A DNA stretch of 64,000 bases from Kosakonia radicincitans DSM 16656. Its GTDB lineage: Bacteria > Pseudomonadota > Gammaproteobacteria > Enterobacterales > Enterobacteriaceae. Every line of letters starts with the position of its first letter. Position 1 is the first letter of the stretch. This document shows positions 9,303-19,074 of this stretch, one piece after another. The translations under genes were made by a program, and so were the position numbers. The notes below the pieces were generated by a model. That model saw nothing but the letters and a program-made list of their open reading frames with translations, was not told the origin of the DNA and ran no database searches. Location: contig NZ_CP018016.1 of NCBI RefSeq assembly GCF_000280495.2, forward strand, positions 2,914,001-2,978,000, given 5' to 3'.

Positions 9303-10709
9303 ATGACTTCCTGCTTATCCGCCGCTGGTGGTTCACGCTGTCACTCCGGGCAGCGCGAACCTTTATCTGATGTCGTTGCCGGTAAGGTGGCGTCGCACCC
9401 CTGCTACTCGCAAAACGGTCATCACCGCTATGCCCGTATGCATCTGCCGGTCGCGCCTGCCTGTAACCTGCAATGTAACTACTGCAACCGCAAATTTGAT
9501 TGCAGTAATGAATCGCGCCCCGGTGTCTCGTCATCCCTGCTGACGCCGGAACAGGCGGTAGCCAAAGTACGCCATGTAGCCGCCGCGATCCCGCAATTGT
9601 CCGTGGTTGGTATCGCCGGGCCTGGCGACCCGCTGGCCAACATTCAACGCACATTCACCACTCTGGAAATGGTGCGCGAACAGCTCCCCGACCTGAAACT
9701 TTGCCTCTCAACCAACGGGCTGATGCTACCGGATGCGGTAGAGAGACTGGTAAATGTTGGCGTTGACCATGTCACGGTGACGATCAATACGCTGGATGCC
9801 GATATCGCGGCGCAAATCTACGCCTGGCTGTGGCTCGACGGTGAACGCTACAGCGGACGTGAAGCCGGTGAGATCCTGATTGCCCGCCAGCTTGAAGGCG
9901 TGCGTCGCCTGACGGCGAAAGGCGTACTGGTGAAGATCAACTCGGTATTGATCCCTGGCATCAACGATGGCGTCCTCAGCGATGTCAGCCGCGAACTGCG
10001 CGCCAGCGGAGCCTTTATTCATAATATTATGCCGCTGATTGCCCGCCCGGAGCACGGTACGGTGTTCGGCCTGAACGGGCAGCCGGAGCCGGATGCGCAG
10101 ATGATAGCCCAGGTGCGCGAGCGTTGCGGCGAGCTGATGCCGCAGATGACGCACTGCCAGCAGTGCCGCGCTGATGCGATTGGCATGCTCGGTGAAGATC
10201 GCAGCCAGCAGTTTGCCCTGACGCCGGTTGAAGAGTCTCCGCAGCCATGGTTGCCAACGCTTTACCGCCGGGCGCAGTTGCATGCCAGCATTGCCACGCG
10301 CGGTGAATCGGAAGAGCCGGATGCCTGCCTGGTGGCGGTCGCCTCCACGCGTGGCGATGCGATTGATTGCCACTTTGGTCATGCCGATCGCTTTCGCATT
10401 TACAGCCTGTCGGCGGCGGGCGCGGTGCTGGTCAATGAGCGCTTTACGCCGAAATTTTGTCAGGGAAGCGACAACTGCGAACCGCAGGACAGCGACGCGC
10501 GGATGGCCGCAGTTCTCGATCTGCTGGCCGATGTGAAAGCGGTGTTTTGCGCCCGTATCGGCTACGCTCCGTGGCAAAAACTGGAAGCGCGCGGCATTCA
10601 ACCCTGCGTCGATCACGCCTGGCAACCGGTTAACGAGGCGCTGACCGGCTGGTGGCAGCAGTGGCGGAAAAATGCGCAGTCCGATCCTGCGTCACGGGGG
10701 GTGGCATGA
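9303..10709 (+). CDS. nifB: NifB, radical SAM enzyme making the FeMo-co precursor
   Basis: 468 residues, the length of Klebsiella NifB. The radical SAM cluster motif is C-NLQ-C-NY-C (in APACNLQCNYCNRKFDC), and the SAM-binding GIAGPGDPL follows. A C-terminal NifX-like domain (about 340-450, CLVAVASTRGD and IDCHFGHADRF) is fused on, as in other enterobacterial NifB. It builds NifB-co, the 8Fe-9S-C core of FeMo-co. ATG 9303 is chosen over the out-of-frame ATG at 9278 because the latter sits at the predicted transcript start; AAGG at 9291-9294 serves as ribosome site. The stop overlaps nifQ (ATGA). Confidence 0.97.
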   Translation: MTSCLSAAGGSRCHSGQREPLSDVVAGKVASHPCYSQNGHHRYARMHLPVAPACNLQCNYCNRKFDCSNESRPGVSSSLLTPEQAVAKVRHVAAAIPQLSVVGIAGPGDPLANIQRTFTTLEMVREQLPDLKLCLSTNGLMLPDAVERLVNVGVDHVTVTINTLDADIAAQIYAWLWLDGERYSGREAGEILIARQLEGVRRLTAKGVLVKINSVLIPGINDGVLSDVSRELRASGAFIHNIMPLIARPEHGTVFGLNGQPEPDAQMIAQVRERCGELMPQMTHCQQCRADAIGMLGEDRSQQFALTPVEESPQPWLPTLYRRAQLHASIATRGESEEPDACLVAVASTRGDAIDCHFGHADRFRIYSLSAAGAVLVNERFTPKFCQGSDNCEPQDSDARMAAVLDLLADVKAVFCARIGYAPWQKLEARGIQPCVDHAWQPVNEALTGWWQQWRKNAQSDPASRGVA

Positions 10710-11218
10710 TGCCTGTTCACGATTGGCTGCGGCGTTTGCTGTGGCTCTATGCACACGGAGAAGGCTGTTATCCGCTGATGATGGGCTTGCGGGCGACCGA
10801 ATGGGATGCCCTGCAGGCGCAGTTCGATCCTCCCACGCAGCCGATGCCTGCCGATTGTTTGCTGCGGCAAAAGCTGATGAGCGAGCTGAATGCCACCCGC
10901 AGCGACGAACAGCAACAACTGGCGCAGTGGCTGGCGGGCTATATGGCGCCAGGCGCGGCGCCGATGCACAACATTATCGCCAGTGTTTCGCTGGCGTTTA
11001 ACCACCTGTGGCAGGATCTGGGGCTAAGCTCGCGTCAGGAATTGCGCGAATTAATGAGTGACTGTTTTCCTCTGCTGGTAGAAATGAACAGCGAAAATAT
11101 GCGCTGGAAAAAGTTTTTTTATCGTCAGCGCTGCCTGCATTCTGCTGGCGAGCTTATTTGTCGTTCCCCAAGTTGCGACGCCTGCTGCGAACGCGCATTC
11201 TGTTTTGCCCCTTCCTGA
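10706..11218 (+). CDS. nifQ: NifQ, molybdenum donor for FeMo-co
   Basis: 170 residues. The conserved core NHLWQDLGLSSRQELRELM and MRWKKFFYRQRC leads to the C-terminal cysteine cluster C-SPS... (CRSPSCDACCERAFC), which in the family holds a Mo-Fe-S cluster and hands molybdenum to NifEN/NifH. The ATG at 10706 overlaps the nifB stop (ATGA); a second ATG follows at once at 10709. The frame is open further upstream inside nifB but without support. It is the last nif gene in the window. Confidence 0.92.
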   Translation: MMPVHDWLRRLLWLYAHGEGCYPLMMGLRATEWDALQAQFDPPTQPMPADCLLRQKLMSELNATRSDEQQQLAQWLAGYMAPGAAPMHNIIASVSLAFNHLWQDLGLSSRQELRELMSDCFPLLVEMNSENMRWKKFFYRQRCLHSAGELICRSPSCDACCERAFCFAPS

Positions 11219-11415
11219 AAATATTTCACGCGGCCCGCTAACCTTAAGTGAAACGGGCCACTGCTGCCGTGCATTTCTTATTTGTTGCCCTATATTTTTT
11301 AACATTGAAGGTGAAATATCCCGCAACAATCACAGGGATCATGTAGCCGTGATGTTACTGTTACTTATATAGTGCATAACGAAGATAAGAAGTACGCAGG
11401 CGCGCGAGGTGGCAA

Positions 11416-12654
11416 ATGTACTCTTTTGTAGCCAGACAGGCGATTTTTGATAACCAATTGAATACTGTTGGTTACGAACTGCTCTTCAGGGACAGTATGG
11501 ATAACCGATTCCCGGATGTTTCCGCCGAGCAGGCCACTACCCAGTTGATTGAAGAGCAATTTCTTAGCGCTCCGCTGGGGCGTAAAAACGACAACAGCAC
11601 CGTATATGTCAATTTCCCCTATCAGTTACTGGTTCAGGGGCTGGCGGAAACCCTGCCAAAGAACCGCGTGGTGATTGAAATACTCGAAGATGCCGACCCG
11701 GATCGCTCATTGCTGGAAGTGGTAAAACGTATGCACACCCTGGGCTTTCGCATCGCGCTGGATGACTTCATTCCCGGTAACGAATGGGATGCCTTTATTC
11801 CGTATATCGACGTGATTAAATTTGATATAAGGAGAAGCCCGCGCGAGGAAATCGGTCACTATATTCGCACTAACCGCGAATCGTTGCGTCATGCCGTATT
11901 ACTGGCAGAGAAAGTTGAAACCTATGATGAGTTTGAATCCTATAAAAAATTGGGCTTTCATCTTTTTCAGGGTTATTTTTTCAGCAAGCCGGTGGTCACC
12001 AAACGGAATAAACTGGTACAGAACCAGGCATTTGCCCTGAAATTAATGCAGGAAGTGAACGTTGAATCGCCAAATCTTAATAAAATTGAAGAGCTGTTAA
12101 AACGCGATGTCACGTTGTCGTTTAAAATTATGCGCTATGCGCAAAATATCCTTTATAACACCCGTGGCGTGAGCGGTTTTCGTAGCCAGTCGCTGCGCGA
12201 TATTGTTGTTTATCTTGGCATTAATGAAATGCGCCGCTTTGTATTGATGGCCTGTCTGACCTCCTTCGACAACGTGACCAATACGGAGATTTATTATCTG
12301 AGTCTGATTCGCGCTAAATTCTGCGAACTGGTTGCAGAACGGACTTCCGCCGCCAGTCTCAGCAATGATGCCTTTATGGTCGGTCTGTTTTCATTGCTGG
12401 ATGTGATCCTCGGCCTGCCGCTCGAAGAGTTAATGGGGCAAATCGCCGTGTCACCGGAGGTTGCAACCGCGCTGGAAAATGAGAGCGGTAGGCTCTATCC
12501 GTTTGTGCAGCTCGCGCGTCTTTTCGAGCTGAGAAGATGGGAAGAAGCCAGCGATATCAGCCACGAAATCGGCCTGCCCAATTCCGCCGTCGCAGAGTTA
12601 ATGAACCAGGCGACAAAATGGGCAGATGAACTGCCATTAAGCCTGTCGCATTAA
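11416..12654 (+). CDS. EAL-HDOD domain signalling protein
   Basis: 412-residue cytoplasmic protein with an N-terminal EAL-like domain (about 1-185) and a C-terminal HDOD domain (about 195-385), a YuxH-type architecture. The EAL signature reads YELLFR, so the alanine is lost. Other catalytic-type positions remain: VNF, IEILED, LDDF, IKFD, KVE and the QGYFFSKP end. It could be a c-di-GMP phosphodiesterase or a non-catalytic sensor; the sequence alone does not decide. The 197-bp gap after nifQ holds only a weak GGCCCG/CGGGCC hairpin near 11232-11260 and no nif promoter, so it is probably transcribed alone. Confidence 0.8.
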   Translation: MYSFVARQAIFDNQLNTVGYELLFRDSMDNRFPDVSAEQATTQLIEEQFLSAPLGRKNDNSTVYVNFPYQLLVQGLAETLPKNRVVIEILEDADPDRSLLEVVKRMHTLGFRIALDDFIPGNEWDAFIPYIDVIKFDIRRSPREEIGHYIRTNRESLRHAVLLAEKVETYDEFESYKKLGFHLFQGYFFSKPVVTKRNKLVQNQAFALKLMQEVNVESPNLNKIEELLKRDVTLSFKIMRYAQNILYNTRGVSGFRSQSLRDIVVYLGINEMRRFVLMACLTSFDNVTNTEIYYLSLIRAKFCELVAERTSAASLSNDAFMVGLFSLLDVILGLPLEELMGQIAVSPEVATALENESGRLYPFVQLARLFELRRWEEASDISHEIGLPNSAVAELMNQATKWADELPLSLSH

Positions 12655-12913
12655 TTTTTACCCCCATTTTTCAGTGTGCGGAAAATAATCTCTTTCTGCA
12701 CAATTAGCGCATGTAAAACATTATTTCAATCCTCACAAATACAAATCATTTACATTATTAACAGCCAAAATGGTTTTATCCTAAATTACGCGTTGCGATG
12801 TGGGCTTTTGCACAATTACCTCAGTAAATTGTGATATTGATCAGATAAATAAATCAATAAAATCTTAAAAGCTGCCGTTATTAATACTATCTCCCTTTAC
12901 ACAGCGTTGAATT

Positions 12914-14479
12914 ATGAAAAAATTATCACAAGCCACCGTATTGACTAAATTGCTTATCGGTTTCTCCATCCTCATTGTCATGATGTTACTGTTGGGCATT
13001 GTGTCCATTTATCAGCTCAATATGAGCAAAGATCACATTGATCAGTTCCGCAAAAATCGCATGCCGGGCGTGCGCTATACCCTTGAAATGCGCGGCGTCT
13101 TAGCCGAAATGCGCTTACAGCAGGTGCAGTACATCGCTTCGACAACACCGGAATCGCTGGAGCAGCACCGCGGCGAATTACTGCAAAACCAGGAGACGTT
13201 CCTGCGCGCGCAGCAGGCGTACGCCAATATCTCCGCGCACGATCCACAAGAGATGCGCGCCCTCTTCGCCACGGTGGTCGATAACTTCAAAAAATTTATC
13301 GATGTGAACGCCAAAGTTATCGAAGAGATGAAAAACGGCAACGCCGCAGAAGCCGCCAAAATCAGCGGCGCGGTGTCATCGAAATACCGCACACAGTTAA
13401 TGAAAGACCTGGCTACGCTGGTGGATATGGAAGTCGCGCTGGGCAATGATGCCGGTGAAGCCTCGCAGGCGGCCTATAAACAGGCGATCTATATGCTGAG
13501 CGGTTTGCTGCTGCTGGCGCTGATTGCAACCGGCGTGATTGCCCTGTTTATCTCGCGTAACCTGGCGCGCCAGCTTGGCGGCGAACCGGCTTATGCAGTG
13601 TCAATCATGAAAGAAATTGCCGCAGGAAATCTGGGTACGCAGGTCAAACTGCGCGACAACGATACCCAGAGCCTGCTGGCGACCATCAACTTTATGAATG
13701 CCCGACTGGCCGGGATCATTAACGGCATAATCGACGGCAGTGAATCCATTTCCCACGCCGCCAGCGAAATCTCCGAAGGCAACAACGATCTGTCGCAGCG
13801 TACCGAAGAACAAGCCGCTTCGCTGGTACAAACGTCGTCGAATATGCAGCAAATCACGGAGAACGTGAAGAGTAACGCGGAAAACGCCCGTAAAGCGAGC
13901 GACCTGGCGCGTCAGACCTCGCAGACCGCCGTCAAAGGCGGTAAAGAAGTGGATGACATGCTGAAACGCATGCATGAAATTTCGGCCAGTTCGCAGAAAA
14001 TTGTCGACATTATTTCCGTGATTGAAGGGATCGCCTTCCAGACTAACATTCTGGCGCTGAACGCCGCCGTTGAAGCCGCCCGCGCCGGAGAACAGGGTAA
14101 AGGCTTTGCCGTGGTTGCCGGTGAAGTACGCAACCTGGCACAGAAAAGCGCCGAGTCCGCAAAAGAGATCAAGCAACTGATCGAAGGAACGGTGGAGAAA
14201 ATCACCGACGGTTCGCGCTACGCCGACACAGCCAGCCGGGCGATGGAAGAGATTGTCACCTCGGTGAACAAGGTGACGGATATCGTTGCGGAGATTTCAG
14301 CCGCTTCAACCGAACAGCATCAGGGTATTAAAGAGATCAGCGTCGCCATCGACCAGATGGATCAGGTAACTCAGCAGAACGCCACGCTGGTGGAACAGGC
14401 AGCCGTTGCCGCGCAGTCGATGACCGAGCAGAGCGAAGGCCTGCGCGATTCAGTGCGTTATTTCCAGTTGGCACGCTAA
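12914..14479 (+). CDS. Methyl-accepting chemotaxis protein
   Basis: 521-residue chemoreceptor: membrane segment at about 11-31, periplasmic four-helix ligand domain to about 190, second membrane segment about 191-213, HAMP, then a cytoplasmic coiled-coil hairpin whose tip reads [20 protein letters not shown], the CheA/CheW-binding hairpin. It ends SVRYFQLAR and lacks the NWETF pentapeptide that tethers CheR in Tsr and Tar, so it is a low-abundance type receptor. Its ligand is unknown. The 259-bp upstream region is strikingly A+T-rich and holds its promoter. Confidence 0.9.
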   Translation: MKKLSQATVLTKLLIGFSILIVMMLLLGIVSIYQLNMSKDHIDQFRKNRMPGVRYTLEMRGVLAEMRLQQVQYIASTTPESLEQHRGELLQNQETFLRAQQAYANISAHDPQEMRALFATVVDNFKKFIDVNAKVIEEMKNGNAAEAAKISGAVSSKYRTQLMKDLATLVDMEVALGNDAGEASQAAYKQAIYMLSGLLLLALIATGVIALFISRNLARQLGGEPAYAVSIMKEIAAGNLGTQVKLRDNDTQSLLATINFMNARLAGIINGIIDGSESISHAASEISEGNNDLSQRTEEQAASLVQTSSNMQQITENVKSNAENARKASDLARQTSQTAVKGGKEVDDMLKRMHEISASSQKIVDIISVIEGIAFQTNILALNAAVEAARAGEQGKGFAVVAGEVRNLAQKSAESAKEIKQLIEGTVEKITDGSRYADTASRAMEEIVTSVNKVTDIVAEISAASTEQHQGIKEISVAIDQMDQVTQQNATLVEQAAVAAQSMTEQSEGLRDSVRYFQLAR

Positions 14480-14487
14480 AACCGCTT

Positions 14488-14510
14488 GCAGGCCCGCCCG
14501 CCGGGCCTGC
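14488..14510. terminator. Hairpin between the chemoreceptor and aldehyde dehydrogenase genes
   Basis: Perfect 9-bp stem GCAGGCCCG / CGGGCCTGC with a 5-base loop between two convergent genes. There is no long T-run on either side, so it is a weak intrinsic terminator at best. Confidence 0.55.
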
Positions 14511-15928
14511 TATTCGCTGATGATCGCTTTAGGTTCCATAAACGCCGACAGCCCCCACACTCCCATCTCCCGCCCGATTCCTGAGTGTTTAAAGCCGCCA
14601 AACGGCGCGCGCGGCTCATGCGCCAGCGTATTGACCTGCACACGGCCCGCATGGATTTGCGCTGCCACGCGCTGCGCCCGTTCGCGGTCTTCACCCAGTA
14701 CCAGCGCGCTTAAACCGTATTCCGTATCATTAGCGATAGCCACGGCATCAGCCTCATCCTGGTAGCTCATCACCGTCAGCACCGGCCCGAAAATCTCTTC
14801 CCGCGCAATGCGCATTTCGTTTCGCACATCGGCAAACAGCGTTGGCCGGACAAACCACCCTTGCCCGCAGTTTTCCGGCCGCCCTTCACCACCCGCCAGC
14901 AACCGTGCGCCCTCCTGCAATCCAAGACGAATATAAGATTGCACGCGCTGCCACTGCTTTTCACTGACCATCGGCCCGACGGTGGTCGCCGGATCGCGCG
15001 GATCACCAACGTTCACCGCCGCCATTGCCTTCGCCAGCGCGGCTTCGCACTCGGCTTTGCGTGATTGCGGAACCAGAATCCGCGTTCCGGCGATACAGGC
15101 CTGGCCACTGTTCATCAACCCGGCCTGGATCGCCAGCGGCACGGCTGTCGCTAAGTTGGCGTCATCAAGAATAATCGTCGGCGATTTACCGCCCAACTCC
15201 AGCGTTACGCGCTTAAAACTCTCCGCAGCGTTGCGCAGAATCGCTTTTCCTGTCGCGGTAGAGCCAGTAAATGAGATTTTCGCCACATCCGGATGACGGC
15301 TAATCACCTCGCCGACCACGTCGCCCCGCCCGGTGACAATATTAAATACGCCCGGCGGCAGTGCGGCCTGATGCAACGCATCGATCACTACCTGCGTTTG
15401 CAACGCGCTCATCTCACTGGGTTTGATAACCGCCGTACAGCCCGCAGCCAGCGCGGCTGCCAGTTTGCCACAGATAAATCCGGCGTTGCTGTTCCACGGC
15501 GTGATAAGCCCGGCCACACCCAGCGGCGTCATCTCCACCTGCGCCAGGCCAATCTGCGAGCGAAACGTAAAGGCTTTTAACGCAGAAATCGCCTCATCAA
15601 CCACCGCGACCGGGTAGCGGGCCATCCAGACGGCGCGGGTTTCCGGCGCGCCATATTCCATGATGATCGCCTGCAACAACGCCTGTTCGCTGGCAGCCAG
15701 CGCATCGCGCATCCGCGTCAGCGCCTCCACGCGTTCGGCCACGGTAGTCGCAGACCAGCCAGCAAACGCCGCTTTTGCCGCCGCTATCGCCCGCTGCGTA
15801 TCCTCTTCATTGGCCAGACGCACCTGACCAATCACTTCGCCCGTCGCCGGGTTAAAAAGGTCGAATCGCTCGGTACCCTGCGGCGTGACCCATTCACCGT
15901 TAATCGAAATCTGTTCTACCTGGTGCAT
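14510..15928 (-). CDS. NAD(P)-dependent aldehyde dehydrogenase
   Basis: 472 residues of the aldehyde dehydrogenase superfamily. The glycine-rich cofactor motif FTGSTATGKAI, the general base in LELGGKSP and the catalytic cysteine in NSGQACIAG are all present, so it should be active. The substrate cannot be told from sequence. It is divergent from a LysR regulator with a 100-bp shared promoter region, the usual arrangement for a regulator and its target. Confidence 0.88.
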   Translation of the reverse strand: MHQVEQISINGEWVTPQGTERFDLFNPATGEVIGQVRLANEEDTQRAIAAAKAAFAGWSATTVAERVEALTRMRDALAASEQALLQAIIMEYGAPETRAVWMARYPVAVVDEAISALKAFTFRSQIGLAQVEMTPLGVAGLITPWNSNAGFICGKLAAALAAGCTAVIKPSEMSALQTQVVIDALHQAALPPGVFNIVTGRGDVVGEVISRHPDVAKISFTGSTATGKAILRNAAESFKRVTLELGGKSPTIILDDANLATAVPLAIQAGLMNSGQACIAGTRILVPQSRKAECEAALAKAMAAVNVGDPRDPATTVGPMVSEKQWQRVQSYIRLGLQEGARLLAGGEGRPENCGQGWFVRPTLFADVRNEMRIAREEIFGPVLTVMSYQDEADAVAIANDTEYGLSALVLGEDRERAQRVAAQIHAGRVQVNTLAHEPRAPFGGFKHSGIGREMGVWGLSAFMEPKAIISE

Positions 15929-15969
15929 TTGAACCTCCTTCAGGACAGTTGGCTCAGTGTGGCACAGCT

Positions 15970-15984
15970 TTATCTCGCAGATAA
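15970..15984. promoter_or_regulatory. Possible LysR operator between aldehyde dehydrogenase and its regulator
   Basis: TTATCT-CGC-AGATAA is a perfect inverted repeat, roughly midway between the two divergent starts. LysR proteins bind short dyads in such positions, so it is a candidate operator. No experiment supports it. Confidence 0.4.
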
Positions 15985-16028
15985 TCCACGCTATCCTGCA
16001 TGGGTTGTTTCGAAATTCGGGATAATCT

Positions 16029-16916
16029 ATGCATCGTTCAGGATTGATTGAGCTGGAAGTGGTGATGGCGGTGATGCGCCTCGGCAGTTTTCGCGCGGCG
16101 GCACAGGCGCTGAGTATGTCGCCAACGGCGGTAAGTAACGCTATTGCTGGTCTGGAAAGCCGCCTTAATGTGCGGCTGTTTCATCGCACCACCCGCAGTG
16201 TGGCGTTGACCGAAGCCGGAGAGCGCTTTGTGGCACGGGTTGGCCCGGCGCTGCGTGAAATTCAGCAGGCAACCGATGAGATCCACAGCCTTCCGGCGGA
16301 ACCCTCCGGCACGCTACGCATTAATATACCGCAGGCCGTTGGTCAGCTGTTTCTCGATGATATTGTGGTGCGTTTTCTGGCCCGCTATCCGCTAATGCGC
16401 CTCGAAATCACCAGCGAAGCACGGATGATTGATATTGTGGCGGAGGGTTACGATGCCGGCATTCGCCTTGGCGAATCCATCCCGCAGGATATGATTGCCG
16501 TTCCGCTAACGCCAGATATCCGCATGCAGATAGTGGCTACGCCCGAGTGGTTCGCCACGCACGGTACGCCGCAGACGCCGGATGATCTTTATCAACATCA
16601 GGGCATTTGCATGCGCATGGCGAACGGCGGGATTTATCGTTGGGAGCTGTCACGCCACGGGCAGCACTACGCCCTCGCGATCCCGCCCAGGCTTGCCACT
16701 TCCGATTTTTTTACTTCGCTTACGGCCGTACGCGCCGGGCTGGGCGTCGGCTTTCTGCCGGGGTTTTACATTGAAGAGGATTTACGTACCGGACGGCTGG
16801 TGAGCGTGCTGGATGAATGGACACAGCCGTTTCAGGGGCTGTGTCTTTACTATCCCGGACATCGCCATATCCCGGAGGGATTGCGGGCGTTTATCGACTT
16901 TGTCCGGGCGGGTTGA
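16029..16916 (+). CDS. LysR-family transcriptional regulator
   Basis: 295 residues. The N-terminal winged helix-turn-helix is clear (GSFRAAAQALSMSPTAVSNAIAGLE region, about 18-40), followed by FHRTTRSVALTEAGERF and the periplasmic-binding-protein-like effector domain (about 90-295). It belongs to the branch that often controls a neighbouring divergent dehydrogenase. The probable target is the aldehyde dehydrogenase at 14510-15928. Its stop directly abuts the stop of the convergent AhpD-like gene. Confidence 0.87.
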   Translation: MHRSGLIELEVVMAVMRLGSFRAAAQALSMSPTAVSNAIAGLESRLNVRLFHRTTRSVALTEAGERFVARVGPALREIQQATDEIHSLPAEPSGTLRINIPQAVGQLFLDDIVVRFLARYPLMRLEITSEARMIDIVAEGYDAGIRLGESIPQDMIAVPLTPDIRMQIVATPEWFATHGTPQTPDDLYQHQGICMRMANGGIYRWELSRHGQHYALAIPPRLATSDFFTSLTAVRAGLGVGFLPGFYIEEDLRTGRLVSVLDEWTQPFQGLCLYYPGHRHIPEGLRAFIDFVRAG

Positions 16917-17396
16917 TCACTCCAGATGCGCACGATCCAGACCATAGGCCTTATCCAGCGCGCCCGGCAGCGTGCGTGACGCAATCATCAGGCGATTCCA
17001 GGCATTAATAATGGCAATGGCAAATGTCAGTTCAGACAACTCCACTTCGCTGAAATGCTCGCGCGCTTCGCGGTACAGCGCATCCGGTACGCCATCGACA
17101 CCAGGCTGGGTTAACGCTTCGCTCAGCGCCAGCGCCGCTTTCTCTTTTGCGGTGAACAGCGGCGACTCGCGCCAGATAGCCACATGGTAAAGACGCAGTT
17201 CACGCTCACCGTGCAGTTTGGCCTGCTTCACATGCATATCCAGACAAAACGCGCAGCCGTTGAGCTGCGATGCCCGAATATCGACCAGATTTTTGAGAGT
17301 AATATCCAGGCTGCTGCTATGCGACGCCTGGCTGGCATCGGACAGGGTTTTGATCAACGCCGGAACGGTCTGGAAAAGATTGATGCGGGTGCTCAT
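16917..17396 (-). CDS. AhpD-like / carboxymuconolactone decarboxylase family protein
   Basis: 159-residue helical protein with the AhpD redox motif C48-A-F-C51 followed by H55. This is the peroxidase-active arrangement of the alkylhydroperoxidase AhpD core rather than the decarboxylase one. A role in peroxide or disulfide chemistry is likely; the substrate is unknown. It is divergent from a MocR regulator 91 bp away, which may control it. Confidence 0.82.
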   Translation of the reverse strand: MSTRINLFQTVPALIKTLSDASQASHSSSLDITLKNLVDIRASQLNGCAFCLDMHVKQAKLHGERELRLYHVAIWRESPLFTAKEKAALALSEALTQPGVDGVPDALYREAREHFSEVELSELTFAIAIINAWNRLMIASRTLPGALDKAYGLDRAHLE

Positions 17397-17487
17397 GTTT
17401 TTTGCCTCGTAGAGTTGTTCGACCGGGGTTATATTACTGCCTTATGCCGTAGTAAAAAGATGCAAAAACTGAAAATAAAGGTAGGAC

Positions 17488-18888
17488 ATGAAGCCGGGCT
17501 ATAAGAACATTTATGAGCAGTATCGCCATAGCATTGTCAGCGGGTTATTGAAGCCTGGTGACAAAGTTCCCTCCGTGCGCGTGCTGGCCAGCGAGTTAGG
17601 CGTGGCGCGTAAAACCGTCGAAACTGCATGGGCGATTCTGGTCGGCGAAGGTTACCTTATCAGCCACGGCGCGCGCGGTACGCGGGTGAACCCGGATCTG
17701 ATTCTGCCAGCACGGAAACCGGCTTCGAAACAACCCGTTGCCGAAGAAAAACCACCCGCCATGATGGACGTGTTGCGCGACCAGCAAGGCTTTTTGCGCC
17801 TCGGTATTCCGTCTCTGGATGCCTTTCCCTACAAGAAATGGCTACTGCTGTGCGGCAAAGCGGTGCGCTCCATGCAGCCACTGGAGATGACCAATCCCCC
17901 GCTGGCGGGCTATGCGCCGCTGCGTGAGGCCATCGCCCATTATGTGAATGTCTCGCGCGGGTTATCCTGCACCGCAGATCAGGTGTTTATTACCAGCGGT
18001 TACAGCAATAACCTGCGCTTGATCCTCAATACGCTGGCGACAGACCGCGACAAAGTGCTGTTTGAAGATCCCGGTTACTTTTTTGGTCAGCAGGCGCTGA
18101 AACGCGCCGCCGCAAACCTGCACTTTGTGCCGGTCGATGATCAAGGCATGAATGTCGATTATTTACTGCGTTATCACCCTGATGCCCGTCTGTTATTTGT
18201 GACACCGTCACATCAAAGCCCGCTTGCGGTCACGATGTCGCTGCCGCGCAAACACCAGTTGTTGAAGTGGGCCAGCCAGAATGAGAGTTGGATCGTCGAA
18301 GATGATTATGACGGTGAGTTTCACTACACCCGGAAAGTCCTTCCGGCGATGAAGAGTCTTGATAGTGATGATCGGGTCATCTATATGGGGACATTCAGCA
18401 AGACGGTGATGCCCGCCCTGCGCATCAGTTACCTTGTGTTACCCCGCGCCGCGCTCGCCCGTTTCCATGAAACCGCTGCGCTGACCGAAAGTGGCCAGCC
18501 GGTACTGACACAAAAAATTCTCGCCGCCTTTCTTGGCGAAGGCCACTTTTATCAGCATCTGAAAAAAATGCGCACGCTCTACTCGCTGCGCAGAAAGAAC
18601 GTGCTGGCCGCGCTGGAGAACATTTATCCGCACTTGTTCAGCGTGGAAGTCAGCGATGGCGGCATGCATATTATCGCGTTTTTACGCACCAGCACGCAGG
18701 ATGTGGCGCTGGCGGAGATCTGGCAGCGCCACGAATTGCAGGTCAGCGCGCTGTCGCGCTGGTATAACCAGACCAGCAAGCGCTACGGCCTGATTATTGG
18801 CTATACCAATGTGCGTTCGTATGCGGAAGCAGAAGCGTTATTACAGCGCCCGGCTATAGAAACACGGGCGCTGCTTGGCGGGCAGTAG
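17488..18888 (+). CDS. MocR-type (GntR/aminotransferase) transcriptional regulator
   Basis: 466 residues. The N-terminal GntR winged helix (about 1-70, VPSVRVLASELGVARKTVETAW) is joined by a linker to a fold-type I aminotransferase-like domain (about 100-460) that keeps the PLP lysine in MGTFSKTVMPALR. Relatives such as PdxR sense PLP or an amine. The nearest gene it could regulate is the divergent AhpD-like gene; PdxR itself controls pdxST, which is not here. Confidence 0.87.
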   Translation: MKPGYKNIYEQYRHSIVSGLLKPGDKVPSVRVLASELGVARKTVETAWAILVGEGYLISHGARGTRVNPDLILPARKPASKQPVAEEKPPAMMDVLRDQQGFLRLGIPSLDAFPYKKWLLLCGKAVRSMQPLEMTNPPLAGYAPLREAIAHYVNVSRGLSCTADQVFITSGYSNNLRLILNTLATDRDKVLFEDPGYFFGQQALKRAAANLHFVPVDDQGMNVDYLLRYHPDARLLFVTPSHQSPLAVTMSLPRKHQLLKWASQNESWIVEDDYDGEFHYTRKVLPAMKSLDSDDRVIYMGTFSKTVMPALRISYLVLPRAALARFHETAALTESGQPVLTQKILAAFLGEGHFYQHLKKMRTLYSLRRKNVLAALENIYPHLFSVEVSDGGMHIIAFLRTSTQDVALAEIWQRHELQVSALSRWYNQTSKRYGLIIGYTNVRSYAEAEALLQRPAIETRALLGGQ

Positions 18889-18892
18889 AAGT

Positions 18893-18997
18893 TCAGGGCA
18901 AGCTACTAACGAAGGAGAGATCCCACGCCGTAGCGAGAAGAGATAAGCTGACAACCAACATTACGGCCAGCGATATCGTTCTGTCTGAGTTTTCCAT
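18893..18997 (-). CDS. Small hydrophobic protein of 34 residues
   Basis: Short reading frame not recognised as a known gene. It encodes MENSDRTISLAVMLVVSLSL followed by LATAWDLSFVSSLP: a charged start, one likely membrane helix (about residues 8-25) and a short polar end. A GAGGG ribosome site stands 7 bases upstream of the ATG. It lies in the 186-bp gap between the MocR regulator and yneE, on the yneE strand and downstream of it. Size and layout are those of enterobacterial single-pass small membrane proteins. Expression is not shown. Confidence 0.45.
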   Translation of the reverse strand: MENSDRTISLAVMLVVSLSLLATAWDLSFVSSLP

Positions 18998-19074
18998 CGC
19001 GCGTCCCTCTTTATGCTGAGTAATGTCATTAAAGCGAAAAATGCGTAATGTGTCTTACTCTCACGTCCTAAAGT

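Noticed and set aside
9278..9370. 30-codon leader frame starting at the ATG behind AGGAGG before nifB
   Set aside because: The ATG coincides with the predicted sigma-54 transcript start, so its ribosome site would not be transcribed.
12840..12900. FliA (sigma-28) promoter for the chemoreceptor gene
   Set aside because: A GCCGTTAT element resembles the -10, but no TAAA lies at the correct spacing upstream, so I do not list it.
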